From assembly GCA_047967505.1 (NCBI GenBank), contig CM106538.1: a stretch of 64,000 nt of DNA, one strand, 5' to 3'. How positions within the stretch are numbered: position 1 is the stretch's first letter; every line of letters begins with the position of its first letter. Positions 1 to 11,719 of this stretch are shown piece after piece. Position numbers and translations under genes: made by a program. This stretch comes from Dipteris shenzhenensis (taxonomy: Eukaryota; Polypodiophyta; Polypodiopsida; Gleicheniales). The notes under the pieces are model-generated. The model made no database searches, had not been told where the DNA came from, and worked only from the letters and a program-made list of their open reading frames with translations.

Positions 1-157
1 GTTGTTGTCGTGGGAACTTTGCCTGCAAATGCATCAGGAAATTGTGATAGGATTGATTTCCTCTTGGTTAAAGATATCATCCTGAAGCACAGTGGACGTA
101 GTATGTGCAGGAACCATTTGTAAATACAAGCATGGGATTGGTGGCATGCCTTCTAAC

Positions 158-815
158 TACAGACATTTATTCCAAAAATCTATGCCGGCATTATTGTTTA
201 CTAACCAATCACACCCAAAGGTTATAGGAAAAATCTGTTTCGATAAGACAATAGTTGGGAGGACAAATGAACTTAGACCCTGCAAGATGTAGCTCGATAT
301 CTGCACCCGAAGAGGAACTTACTTTTGTGACATATTCTCCAATAGTCACATCATTCGGTGGTAAAGAGTAAATTGGGATCCTATTATGGATAAAATAAAG
401 AGGTCAGAGAACTGCCTGAGTCGACTAAGGCCTGAATGGGATGACTCGGAAGATAACTTCTATTACAAATGCAATAGGTCTGGAGATGTCGCCTCCACTA
501 CGGCTCCAGATGCTCTTCCCCGAAACCAGGGAACTTGAAACATCCACTGCTTGCGCATTTTGTATTGTTTGGAGCAAGCGACAGTATTTTTTCACGTGCC
601 CAGTATTTGTTACAATAAAAACATCTATGCTTTCCTTGCTGATCTCTATCTGGTAGTTTTTTATCATTATTAATTCTAGGTCCAAACCGTGTCTTTTGAG
701 AATCTTTAACACTCTGTGTGTGGTCTATGTCCATGGGGATTGGTGTTGGTGCTGTATGGCCCACCAAACGCATGCTCCAGGATGGAACGGTGCGAACCTG
801 GCAAGCACTAAACAT
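158..815 (-). pseudogene. Ty3/gypsy gag C-terminus and aspartic protease remnant
   Basis: Read on the minus strand, this has a proline-rich segment ending in PMDID, then a CCHC zinc knuckle, then ALVDSGSS (protease active site), then a stretch ending GCDWLVNNNAGIDFW. That order is typical of gypsy gag-protease. The knuckle is split between two frames: the CFYCNK half is in one frame and the TGHVKKYC half in the next, with a single extra base near position 600. There are further stops around 498 and 395. Reverse transcriptase would lie to the left, outside the window. Gypsy assignment follows from the protease signature and the GCDWL/IDF pattern, and I am fairly sure of it. Confidence 0.7.
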
Positions 816-989
816 GAATTGTCTGCTTCAACCCATGTACCATCTGGTACAAAATACAAACTCTGTCCATGAATCCAATGTAGAGAGATCCTTCTAGCTG
901 TTCCACATAGATCCCTATTAGAGCAGAGGCTAAAGCTTCAACCTCCAATGCAGTGGGTAGATCTAGATGACACACTTCAGATGCACACT

Positions 990-1562
990 GAATCCTAAAC
1001 CCACAAATAAAGAGAGAGTAGCACAAATGCTTCCAACAATACTCAGATTATACCAACCACAGTAGTCGAAGAAAACTCCTCCAGGAAAGAGCTTCAACAT
1101 CCAGCTTACTGCTGAGCAGAAGACAGCCAGGGAAAGGCTGCACAAATCTGAGATGTGACGCAAAGTAAGATCGCTATGTTCTGCTCCTGTGTGCCCTCAG
1201 TGGGATAAAGAATGGAGCCACCTATGGCTCCTTTTACAATGTCCTGACCAGGCCGACGTGCTCTATAGAAGGAGCTGACCAGATCTAGGCCGACCTGGGT
1301 CAACCCAACTATAGGTCTGCCAACCTGCTTTTACCTGACCTGCTATGAGGCCCTGTCAGACCTATAAATAGGCCTTGCCATACTGCACAATCTGCTGCTT
1401 CTATTCGGCTGTCCTGTGTACTGTTTCAGCAGGTAAACCAGAATGGTGGGCCATACAACAAGCGGTGTATTAAAGGCATGCTTCTGCTATGTAATTAGTT
1501 CTTCTGAAACAACCTCGTCCTCATATGGCAGCCCGCAGGTGGGTTAGTGACCTATTCTAACA
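990..1562 (-). repeat. Probable 3' LTR of a minus-strand copia element
   Basis: On the minus strand a purine tract (TGAGAGGGCG, 1563-1573) is followed directly by TGTTAGAATAGG, the usual start of a copia LTR, at position 1562. A TATA-like TATTTATAGG lies near 1365. The start resembles the LTR at 51846 (TGTTAGAATATC, also with TATTTATAGG), so the two may belong to related families. The left end is not defined. I placed it from the length of that related LTR. Confidence 0.5.
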
Positions 1563-1589
1563 CGCCCTCTCAATGACTCAATGTGTGCC

Positions 1590-1976
1590 TATAAACATGC
1601 TTCAGATGAGGTGCTTCAGCTAGAGCACATCAGAGATGATGTCGGAAAGTCAAAACAATACATCAGCTCCACGATCTCAGTGATGAGCTCTAGTAATGGG
1701 CGTCAATGTGTTTCCCACCTGCATGAAACACAAGGTTCTTGGCAATAGCTATGCAACTCTAATTGTCGCACAAAGTCACTCATGCACCCTCTTGAAGAAC
1801 ATCATCCAAAATGCACCGGAGCCACAACTACTCGCAAGCTGCAACACAAGTTGCTTTGTACTCTGCCTCAATTGAAGAAAGAGCGACCGTTAGTTGTTTC
1901 ATGAAATTGTTTTCACTTGGTAAGTTGCATTGTACTCTGCCTCCGTTGAAGAAAGAGCGACCGTTAGTTGTTTCAT
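1590..1976 (-). pseudogene. Ty1/copia RNase H, downstream half (host element A)
   Basis: The minus-strand translation shows SSIEAEYKATCVAACE, then LCDN, AIAKNLVFHAG and KHIDAHY, the conserved landmarks of copia RNase H, broken by several stops. A segment of about 74 bases containing LSSTEAEY is tandemly duplicated (near 1874-1911 and 1948-1985). The domain is cut at 1976/3797 by the plus-strand copia at 1982-3791, and its upstream half resumes on the far side of that insertion. Confidence 0.75.
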
Positions 1977-1981
1977 GAAAT

Positions 1982-2100
1982 TGTTAGCACTTGGTATGGC
2001 CTTGTAGGCCAGTTAGGATCAGGCAACCCTCAGGTTGACTTCATTGGTCAACACTTGTGGTTGACTTTGGGGCCATTGGCCACCACTCGTACTTTGCCAT
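1982..2100 (+). repeat. 5' LTR of element B (truncated)
   Basis: Begins TGTTAGCACTTGG and aligns to the 3' LTR at 3575 through GTACTTT. The downstream half of the LTR, the PBS and the N-terminal gag are missing, and the sequence passes directly into gag zinc-knuckle coding at about 2100. Confidence 0.8.
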
Positions 2101-2515
2101 GACATCTCTGAACGTTGCAAGCGCATTGCTTCGGAGAAAAACAGCAGCAAGGTCTTGTAGTTGCAAATGCTCCTACTGCCCACGATCCTCTGTATGAGAT
2201 AGCAAATTGGCTCAAGATGAGTACTACAATCCGGAGATTCATGCTTGAGTGTCATTTATTTCAGATTCAAAGTCAGCTTGATATTTTGACAGCCGTGCTC
2301 CTAAGCACATTACCTCTTGCAAATCTCTATTTCAGTCCTTGAGTGATGCTCCACATGGGGGCATTGTCACTTGTGCAAACAATGCATCTTATTCCATGAA
2401 AGGGATTGGTGAGGTGCTGGTCACATCAGTGTCAGGTGATATAATGACATTAGTGAAGTTTTGTATGTTCTAGATATCAAGAAGAATCTGATTTCTATTT
2501 CAACCATCTTCACAA
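2097..2515 (+). pseudogene. Copia B gag zinc-knuckle tail and protease region
   Basis: In shifting frames the translation gives HDISERCKRIASEK, QQQGLVVAN, then a degenerate protease site reading DSRAPKHITSC (normally DSGASKHITSC), SMKGIGEVLVTSVSG and LDIKKNLISIS. Each block has a counterpart in the copia at 22167-22986. The active-site Gly-Ala has become Arg-Ala-Pro, and there are stops and frameshifts. Confidence 0.75.
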
Positions 2516-3110
2516 ATGGCTTCAGCTTTCTTTTTTTCTTTTTTCATGAAAAATAGAGGATACTACTACTTTGTTACTTTTGTGGATGACTTCACTAGGT
2601 TCATTTGGATTAATCCAATGAAATTGAAGTCAAGTGTCTTCTCTAGCTTCAAGCATTTTCTTGCCTTATCAGAGAATGAGAGTGGAGAAACACTCTTGAC
2701 CATCCACATGGATAGGGGGGGTGAGTACTAACCTCGGTCATGTTCTGATTTTTTAGCAGCCTGGGTATCATACATCAGTGCATAGTGCCATACACTCCAC
2801 AACAAAATGGACTTGCAGAGCGAAAAAATAGAACAGAAATGGAAATGGGTAGTTGCATGCTTAAGGGAAGTCGTTGCCCAATAAATTCTAGTTGGATGCT
2901 GTTATGTGTGCCAACTATGTGCTCAATTGAGCACCCTCTCAAGCATTGAAGACCATGACCCCTTATGAAGCATGGACAAGCCGCAAACCTGTAATTTCTC
3001 ACATGTGTGTATTTGGATCTCTTGCATATGCAGATGTACCCTCTCAGCTGAGGCATAAGATTGATAAGGCCATCAAATGCATATTCATTGGCTACAGCTC
3101 ATAGAGCAGC
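2516..3110 (+). pseudogene. Copia B integrase core remnant
   Basis: Contains YYYFVTFVDDFTRFIWI, FLALSENESGETLLT and DRGGEY, which is the integrase catalytic core. Out-of-frame matches follow to the PYTPQQNGLAERKNR, MTPYEAWTSRKP and FGSLAYADVPSQLRHK blocks. The segment between the protease end and the core is deleted relative to the related element at 21460-22167. Stops are frequent after 2731. Confidence 0.75.
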
Positions 3111-3204
3111 CCTCATAGGGCATAGGGCAGCCCTCATAGTAGCTACAGTAGAGTGTGTTGGGTTCCGTAAGTTACTCTCATAGCTTCATGTCAGCCATGA
3201 TACT

Positions 3205-3447
3205 TCTACAATCATATACACTAACAACCAGAGTGCTTCAGCCGTTGTGCGTAATTGAGTGTTTCATGTGCTTACGAAGCACATTGAGGTGCACTATCAT
3301 TATGTTCTAGAGCGCCTATCAGCTGGATATATTATGTTGTCCTACGTTCCCATGGAGGATAACTTAGGAGATCTCTCCACGAAGGCTCCATCACGATCCA
3401 AGTTTGAGGATTTTCGACATGCCTTACACTTGGCTTTTATTATGTGA
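3205..3447 (+). pseudogene. Copia B RNase H C-terminal end
   Basis: Encodes NNQSASAVVRN, then TKHIEVHYHYVLERL, then PMEDNLGDLSTKAP, the standard end of a copia polyprotein, stopping at 3447. Reverse transcriptase is missing completely between here and the integrase remnant. The purine tract AATGGAGGGGG (3561-3571) just upstream of the 3' LTR is the second-strand primer site. Confidence 0.8.
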
Positions 3448-3574
3448 TGTTGGTCTCCCTATACTATCATAGGTTGCTATATCCATCTTAGACGAATATA
3501 TGCAACCATGATATAGTTTCCAGGTATACCTAAGATGTATCCAAGATATTTCAGCCATACAATGGAGGGGGTTT

Positions 3575-3791
3575 TGCTAGCACTTAACCTTGGTATCGCC
3601 TTGTAGGCCAGTTAGGATTAGTCAACCCTTAGGTTGATGTAATTGGTCAAAATTTTATGGTTGATTTTGGGGCCTATATTGGCTACCACTTGTACTTTCT
3701 CATTATCCATTTGCAAGTACTTTGAGTTCTCTCATCTGTTGTTTGCCTCCTTTGCATTCCATCTCTGTTCCATTGCTCCCTGCACCTAACA
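3575..3791 (+). repeat. 3' LTR of element B
   Basis: A 217-bp LTR from TGCTAG (mutated from TGTTAG) to CTAACA, preceded by the purine tract. It shares its middle section, including the repeated GGTTGA/TTGGTCAA motif, with the 5' copy at 1982 and with the LTR at 18857-19065. Confidence 0.85.
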
Positions 3792-3796
3792 GAAAT

Positions 3797-4370
3797 GACA
3801 CCTGATGCAAGCATGAAGCAATACACTAGTGTCAAGCATTTGGTGTTCCAATCATCTGCCCAATTTGAATTTCAGAAATCACCAAGCCCCAACTTGTGCT
3901 GCAAGTGATTCTATGTGTTCTTATACCCGTAAGTAAAATCAATGCATTGGTATCATGTCCTTGGGGCCTGTTTCAGCCCATATAAAGCTTTTCTCAATCT
4001 ACATACCTATTTACTTGGTACTTGGAACATGCAATCCCTCTGGTTACTCCATGTTAACTTCTTCCTCTTGGTCACCATTTAAGAACACAAACTTGACTGC
4101 CATCTGAAAAATTGACGATTCAAAATGGGCAGCCAAGACTATGGCTATTAATATGGTCCACGTCCATGGAGTAAGGGGAAAGATCTCATCAAAGTCAATA
4201 CCCTCCACCTGAGCATAACCTTTGACCACTAGCATGGCTTTGTATTTGTCCAAACTCATCATGGGCGCATTTATCCGATACAAACCATTTTCTTTGACTC
4301 CACTTGCAAAGATTTCTCTAGTCTTTATTTGACCAAGACCTCGTGGTCTTTGAGCTCCACCTTCATCCTC
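3797..4370 (-). pseudogene. Ty1/copia reverse transcriptase and start of RNase H (element A)
   Basis: The minus strand reads KYKAMLVVKGYAQVEGIDFDEIF, FLNGDQEEEVNME, then out of frame [12 protein letters not shown]. After a deletion that removes the catalytic YVDD block it continues as NSNWADD and YCFMLASGVIS of RNase H. The last residues stop at 3797, where element B begins, and LSSTEAEY continues at 1976. This is the host that B invaded. Confidence 0.8.
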
Positions 4371-5635
4371 TTCTTAGTTTGCGAAAAGCAAGTGCTTATA
4401 AAGATCACGTAAGTAGAGATATGATTTACCACTTGAAAAATTCACAAATGTTTTCTAAAGAAATTCTAAAATTTGCACTTTATCAAACACAGGTTGTAAA
4501 ACAACCATGATGCGCATGTGGATCTTAATCAATGAGTTGATACAAGTATGAGATGTTATATGCTATTCTTTAAATACTCATTTATTTCATATGATAATGT
4601 GATTAGCATTTAACCCTTATGTAATATAAAATAGTTAAGTGTGAAGTAGTTTATAATAACAAAGATATTGTTGAGGCTAAACATTTCTTTTAATATTAGA
4701 TTTGAAGGATTTATTTTGTATGAAGCATAGAAGAAGGTGTATGAGGATGTATCCCATACGAAACTTTTCTCTATCTTCTTAGAGTTTTTTGGTTGATGAA
4801 TTTGATGAGGCTTTTTAATTGCCATGTTGGTATAGATTGACCTCTCGCTGCCATTATTGAAAGTATCTCAAATTGAAAGAGAGCATAATTACTAATGAAA
4901 ATTCACATTAAACTCATGCTACAAAAGCTAGACTTTATTAAATTGCCATCAAAGTATAATATGTAAAGATTTTTACCATCATTAAAAGGCAAATGCTACT
5001 CTTGGCAAAGATTTCAAATTGAATCTTGAATGTATGCGTTATTATTAGGAACAAATCCATATTATTGGGGCTTTTGATATTAACTCATGCTAGTAAAGTA
5101 CCAAAATTTTATTGTATATAAAAATTTTGCATGCTTTATGTTTTTTTGGGCAAAGTCTTCAATGATTTATCTCACTGATTTCAAAAATAAAGAAAAGATG
5201 TATATGTCCAACTTTTACATATAAAACATATCCCACAATATTTATTATTGGCCTTGAAGAATATACTACTTAACCATGCATATTAGGCATTTAAGTAACA
5301 CCCATGGGTTTTAAAGACAAAAAAAGGTCTTAATCGTATAACTGTTCAATGCGTGTACATGGCTCGTGTATGAACTTGGATCTTGCAAATCGAGCTTGAT
5401 TTCCTTCTTATTGTAAGTTTATTTATGCATCATAACTATAAGATCTAGCTATGGAGGATGGAAGGAGAACATTGCAACAACTATAGACAACATGTAGGCA
5501 ATACAACAAGCATGATTCTTCATTATAGAATGAGCCTTAAGTAGGCTTAAGTAAAGTAAAAGTGACCTCATACATAAGCTCATGGAAGAGCATCTCTAGA
5601 CCTATAATATCCCAATTACACACCAAACTCCCACC
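4371..5635. other. Unassigned AT-rich stretch
   Basis: No coding domain, LTR terminus or tandem repeat that I can support. It is AT-rich with many stops in all frames, and may be decayed transposon or ordinary intergenic DNA. Confidence 0.5.
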
Positions 5636-5639
5636 CCAT

Positions 5640-5800
5640 GGATTAGATGTATCACACCTACTACCTACATACTTGGTGGTCACACACGAGCACACATGGA
5701 CAAGCACGCATCTAGAAACACACTCTATGACCATACTAGGACACACACATCATGCACACATTGTGCATAAGAGAGCAAGACCTTGATCCCAACAATAGCA
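5640..5800 (-). repeat. Dispersed repeat, inverted relative to 15441-15600
   Basis: On the minus strand this carries TTGTTGGGATCAAGGTCTTG, then GTCCTAGTATGGTCAT, then ATGTGTGC and TGTGTGAC. The same blocks in the same order occur on the plus strand at 15455-15555. Both copies sit beside a CA/GT microsatellite. The TGTTGGGATC start suggests decayed copia LTRs, but no internal region is attached. Confidence 0.55.
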
Positions 5801-5851
5801 CTACCTTGTTCTCTACTTTTACATTGTCATTATGGCATGCCTACAAACTAA

Positions 5852-5883
<32 letters not shown>

Positions 5884-5904
5884 AGAGAGAGAAAGAGAGA
5901 GAGG
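5852..5904. repeat. GT then GA microsatellite
   Basis: A run of alternating GT (about 5852-5878) followed by GA-rich sequence. It generates spurious low-complexity reading frames on both strands. Confidence 0.95.
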
Positions 5905-6198
5905 GAGCCTTTTTGTTTTGGTCCTAACTTAAACTTTTTGAATGGTGACAAGTATCAGCATTGCTGGTTGAGGTTTTGTACAAAGGTTCTACTACAAATT
6001 TTTTTAATTAGATTCTATACATTTTTTAATAAAAGGATTCAACTGCATCAACTCTTTATAAATACCTCTTTTTATAATCATATCATGTTTAGTGCGGTGC
6101 ATATATGCTTGGACCTTCTTGAGGGGCTCTAGTCTAATCTTAACACATACACGCACGCACACACGTGCACACATGCACACACACATATCAATACACCC

Positions 6199-6199
<1 letters not shown>

Positions 6200-6269
<70 letters not shown>
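6200..6269. repeat. Compound (CT)n-(CA)n microsatellite
   Basis: A CT run of about 38 bases changes directly into a CA run of about 32 bases. It is flanked on the left by degenerate CACG/CACA repeats from about 6141. Confidence 0.95.
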
Positions 6270-6272
<3 letters not shown>

Positions 6273-6459
6273 CACACACACATGTAGAGTTAGCAATGAT
6301 GATTTCACAGCTTATGTCATTTTCTTCAATGGGAAAAATATTATCTTCCCTGTAAATAATGGAAAAACACATGGATAGGAGAAATTCCTAAATCCTCACT
6401 CACATTTTGCTTATAGGACAACTTTCCATATCCATGAACATAAAAGAGAATGTCCATGT

Positions 6460-6690
6460 GTAGGAGAAACAAGATATCTACGCGAATATGTCATAACCAT
6501 AGGTGTGGAATACCATGTGTATAAGAGAATATCTCCTAACCCTATGTGTGGAGCATCTAGTACATATAAGAGAATGTATATATGTCAAATAATGAGCATA
6601 TATAAGAGGATATGCCATACCCTTATGTGTAAAGGGGAGTATGTCATAACCCTACGTATATAAGAGAATATGCCATAGATTTACGAGAGT
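6460..6690. repeat. Degenerate short tandem repeats
   Basis: The phrases CCTATGTGTG, ATATAAGAGAATATG and GTCATAACC recur about every 35-60 bases with many changes. This looks like an old minisatellite. No coding signal. Confidence 0.5.
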
Positions 6691-6699
6691 AATCCACCT

Positions 6700-9600
6700 T
6701 TTTTTGGGAATGGATAAGCCATGTGTGCGATCCACCTTTTATCATAATGGATAAGCAATGCTTATATGAGTGAGAATGCTCTACTAATCCATATAATGTT
6801 TTGCCATGTAATGCATGCAGAGTTTGTGGAGCACATTCATATGTAAAGGCTATGCATGAACTCCCATGCATGGTATATATATCTCTGCAATGGACCACCA
6901 ACACTATATAAGCTGAGAGTGTGCAATTAGGCCGCTTTTGCCATCACCAAGGATTATCCCAGGAAGAGGATTACCCATAGTATCCAATGAGCATCTCAAG
7001 CTCAAGATGGACCCAAGTTCCCACCAGTGTGTGTACATGCATGGCTCAATGAAAGCTCCTCAACCTATTATATCTCTGAATAATTACTTTTCATATTTCA
7101 AGAAAGTGAGGATCATGCTTTTTGCCGAGCAAAATGGTTAGTCTTGTGGGTGATTTCATACTAGCGTTACTAGTGTTATTGTAATTAGATCGCTATATAT
7201 TTTGATGTTTGTATATCGAGCATAATTGCGTTGAAATTAGTTAGTATAATGATTCATTACTTGATTTTTATGAATAACTAACACAATTAGCAGCTTGAGT
7301 ATGGATGATGAGTTGGATAATGAGGACTAGAGATGGTGAAGATGATTTGGATTGATCAAAGTATAGAATTCTTTACAAAGGCCATGGGCTAAGATTTTGA
7401 ATAGCAAGTCATGGGATAATTCCTTTTATTAATTGCAAATGAGGGCATATAAAGCCTTGTGATATTTTGAGCTCATGGAGCTATGTTGAGAAATCCCTCC
7501 AATTATCGACAAGGGATACTTCTAGATGTACTATTATTGGCTTTTTGCTTTTTGGAATATGCAACTATAAATACTCTAGATGGGTAGAAAGAGCATCGTC
7601 TAGAGGGGAAAATTGGACCCCATAGGGCATTGCTTTCTTCTCTTTCCATTTGATCAATTAGTTCATGATCTTCATTTTCTTGATAATTCATGAAATTGTA
7701 CTATGGCTAATCTTTGTTGGTTTTTTATCAGGTATGTCCTAATTATCTGCAAAAAATTCAGGTTCATTTTTATTTTGTTATAGATGAGGATATCATCTCA
7801 TGGCTTATTGATGGGTGCCTTGGCAACTATGGTAGGTAGAGGCTATTGGTAATTGTGTATGCATGTTGATGGTCCACGTGCTATGATAGTTGTAGTCATG
7901 AACTCCCTATTGATGTTGAGTTGACCAAATTGTATTACGTAAGGCATCTAGCCATGGGGGAGTTTTGGGATGCATTGGTGGTATTCACCCTTAGTGGGTG
8001 ACACACATGGATTGAGGGGACTTAGTCCCATATAAAATTGTGAGGCCATGATGGCCTTGAATAAAAAAGCAAGAAAAGACTATCTAGAGCATCCCTCTTA
8101 AGACTTGTGGGAGCTCTAAGAGGTTATGTGGCTATGGGGTAGGTATTGACACCCTCACACTCAAGCATCCTTGGTCGACATGTAGTAGCCTTTGGCTACT
8201 CCAACAAGAGTGTGCACCCTAAGCCATGAAATAGAGTCATCATGTAAGTACTTGTTCATCAAGGAATACACATATAGTTTTACTTGAATATAATACATTA
8301 TCTACATCTCCATGGTGTGTCTACTCCCCATTAATGCTTGTACCAAAGTTAGAGGTTCCTAAGGCCATACAGATTTCTTCTTCTTTGACTCCTTCAAAGG
8401 GTGTCTATTGGACTCTCCATTCTTGAAAGTATTGCTTGGTCTCAATCATAACTTTGCACTTGGGAGATTGTTTATTGGATACAAGGTCTTTCAAAATGCT
8501 CTATGATTTCTTGTCACTGGAAGCAAGAGTAGTACGAGGGTGGGATGGTGGAGAAGAAACCCCCTTTTAATGATTGCATTATATGTAAGTGTGATTAGCT
8601 CGTGAAAGGAGGCATGCTAATTTAGGGTGGACGTTTAGGGAGATAAAGTGGTTGGCAAGGGGGAATGACGAGGAGAAGAACTTTCCCTAATATGATTCTA
8701 TGCATGGGAGATCTCTTCAATAATTTGGAATCTAGATAGGATGAAGGTGATGCAGATGTCTAATGATTGTCCCTTGAAACATCCTTTCACATTATTGTTT
8801 TAATATTGTATTTTCATTTGCAAGAAGATTGTATATCTAAACTTCTTCGATAGTACCAAATTCTTGGTTTTCAAATAGACGTGCAATAGGTGCGAGGAAG
8901 TTCCAAATATTCACAAAGCAACCCTAAGGAGCCTGACAAGATAAATCTGCAAGTTTTTAAACTTAACAGGAAATTCCTTATCAATGAATAATATGAAATT
9001 ATCACAACATATGACACCCATAGAGTTTTTTATTATATCTCTCCCAAGATTTTTAGATAGCAATAAGATCAGCGCGGCCTCTCGCTTAATGAATGGTATA
9101 GATAATCTGGTAGTTCAAACATGAGAAAAACTTGGAAGTTGTTAGCAAGCCTCCAAGGTCCTTAAATTATTCATTAATATGTGGTAAAATGGAGGAGATC
9201 AGGGCAAGGAGCTAGAGATTAGCCTAAAGAATAGCAGTTTAAAAAGCATAGGCAAAACATATGGATTTGGAAATCTGGAGGGTATAAAGACAAAGCTCAC
9301 AATATATAGTCCACAACAATGAAATCTCCAATAAGGAGAAATCAAAGCTAGAAGTCTCCTATTTCATATGATATCTAGTTGTGTCTGACTTCCTTTATAT
9401 GCTTGCATTGTAGGAAATTCTTCCTTTTTTAATAAAAGAATGAGAAACAAACTATAGAAGTTCTATATTTTAACTAGAAGAACATGTTTCTTGAGAATGG
9501 AAGTAATCCTTTCAAAGGGACCTATTAAAAATGTTACTTTTCCCAATCCTATCACTTATGGGGGCACTGCCCAATTGTGCAACAACAGTAGTATCCCTCA

Positions 9601-10015
9601 ATTCCAAAGAGTCAATTCCAAAGAGTAACTCAATATGTGCCTTGGCTACATAGGCCCCTAAAGCATTATTGGGATCTCATCTCGTATGATCAATATTCCT
9701 TCTTGGTATACTAAAACTTATTGACTTCTTCCAATCCATACTTGTAAAATACAATTGCATCTTTATTGGAGTTGTAATTAAGTATAATCCTCATCCATAA
9801 ACATTTGTTTCCTCTTTTTAAACATTTACTTTGGCTTGCAATGGTGTGAAGTATAAAAATATAAGAATATATTTGATGGTTATTTGTCAATGGAGATCAT
9901 TGGAGTGCCTACAAATTGGATGTCAAGCTCTTAAATGTGTGATTTTGCTTCTATATGTATTGGGGTTTTATATTTTAAAGAAGAAGAAGAAAACAAACAC
10001 TTGTCACCATGGAAA
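6700..10015. other. Unassigned region
   Basis: I see no recognisable protein domain. A 67-codon open frame at 6938-7141 lies just after a TATATAAG at about 6905, but has no known motif and may be chance. A 14-base phrase (CAATTCCAAAGAGT) is duplicated near 9600. The rest is AT-rich with stops in every frame. Confidence 0.45.
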
Positions 10016-11526
10016 GAGAGTTTGAGCAAGAGGTGGAAGTAGAAGGGGGAGATTTCTCGTGTAGATCCCATATAATCATGAGTTGTACGTATCAGACCTT
10101 GCGGCATGTGACACTCAGTAAGTGAATGGCAGAATTGGAAATGATGCAACAATTATTGGTAAATCAAGGCTAGGAAGGCTTACCAAAAATTATGTGTACA
10201 TATTCTAAAGTGCATTCTAGAGAAGATAAGGGTAAAAGATGTACTAAACCATAGTTTAATATCCATAAAAAAGAAAATATAAAAATTTAAGCAACCAAAC
10301 ACAATAAATTACACACGTGATAAATATGCTAGGTGAATGAAAGATTGGATTCACAAATGGGATGAGTCTCTTGCCATTTTTGAAGTATATCATATGACAT
10401 TATTCAAATCTGTAAGGCCGCTCACATATGTATTGAGGTGGCAACCGATAGTGGACCAAGCAATAGGACATTGTTGATTTTGGTACTTGTGAGAAATTCA
10501 AGATGGAGTTCAAGAAACATTTTCTATTTCCCAATGAAGCATCAAGAGCTTGGGTGAAAATAGGTATCTCAATTGGAAGAATTGATTGGTAGCAGAGTAT
10601 ACTAACAAATTTGGAGAAATTGTAATGAAGATTCTTGATCCATTACCACAAGTTATTCAAGTTAAAGTTACATCCTTGGCTTGAAATTACCGCATAAAAT
10701 GGAGGTAAGAGAGAAATATGAAAATAAACTCGCCATTGCAATAGCAATTATATCAAATTATGAAGATGTGAGAATTAGAACCATAGGTTTTGTGCATCTC
10801 GAGGTATTATCAGGTGCCTCATTTTTCTTAGCAGCACACATGTTACAATATAGAATTTGAGGTCACATTACGTAGATGAATCTAAAGCTCCTCAAACCTT
10901 ATAACTCTTCTCCATCTCTACATTATATCTTAGATAACCATCTCCACCATGTGCCATTGGTGATACTTGGTTAGAATCTAATGCTTGTTTAAGGTTTGAC
11001 CATCTAGGTAACTGTAATGGGTATTTGAATGCTTTCCTTCTTTATAAACTTATCCACAAGTACAAGTTTCTTTGGGTATTCATGCTACACATACTTTCAA
11101 AACTCGTAGCGACGGAGTATTCAGGATTTGCGGAGATGGAATTAAAAAAGAGTGAAAGGGCAAGTAGCCAATCATAATGTAATGATTGTATTGCTTGACT
11201 CTGGCCAACAAACAATGTTATTAATTCCAAGTTGGCGAAAATGTTGAAATTTAAAACTTGTCCTTTTGATTATGACTATATGGTTAAGATGGCAAATGGA
11301 AGTCCAACAAAAGTGTAAGATAAGAGAATTGTAGTTGGAACTTTGTATCCAAGACCATTAAGAGAAGCTAGATTTTGAAATGACTAAGCTAGCTCAAGCA
11401 TATATAGCTCTAGGTATGGAATAGCATTCTAGGAACAAGTTATTGATTTGCAAAAGCACATATATGAATTTATATTTAATAGTATGCCACATGTATTACA
11501 AGGTGAAAAGGATTTGATATATTGGG

Positions 11527-11579
<53 letters not shown>
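11527..11579. repeat. (GA)n microsatellite
   Basis: An almost pure GA run of about 53 bases inside the decayed gypsy element, next to the LTR fragment. Confidence 0.97.
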
Positions 11580-11582
<3 letters not shown>

Positions 11583-11589
11583 TGCACAT

Positions 11590-11719
11590 GATATAGCTAC
11601 CTGTACACTATGTTGTATTGAACATAATCATGAATATATACATGGGAACCCCTTAGGGTTAGGGTTATGGTTTGCCCCTAATGCCCTTAAGGTATGGTGT
11701 AATTTACACCATCTCAACA
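11590..11719 (-). repeat. LTR-like fragment inside the gypsy relic
   Basis: On the minus strand a purine tract (TTTAAGAGGGG, 11720-11731) precedes TGTTGAGATGGTG, with a TATATATTC further on. This is the layout of the 3' end of an LTR element. The right-hand flank (11760-12100) carries no clear coding domain. It probably inserted between the protease and RNase H of the gypsy element. The left limit is uncertain. Confidence 0.4.

Larger units (their letters stand above)
1982..3791 (+). mobile_element. Short, internally deleted Ty1/copia element (B) inserted in element A
   Basis: The ends are TGTTAG (1982) and CTAACA (3791). They are flanked by an exact 5-bp duplication, GAAAT, at 1977-1981 and 3792-3796. 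Only 1.8 kb remains of a full copia: the 5' LTR runs straight into the gag zinc-knuckle tail, with further deletions between protease and integrase and between integrase and RNase H. Its proteins and LTRs closely resemble the minus-strand copia at 18857-23195, so the two are one family. Confidence 0.85.

Noticed and set aside
808-1026. Minus-strand frame with EALASAL, resembling the plant LINE/RNase H AEALAL motif
   Set aside because: The surrounding acidic residues are absent and the frame lies within the probable LTR and leader of copia A.
5752-6372. Open frames over the GT, GA, CT and CA microsatellites
   Set aside because: Pure dinucleotide translation (CVCV, SLSL, THTH, RERE).
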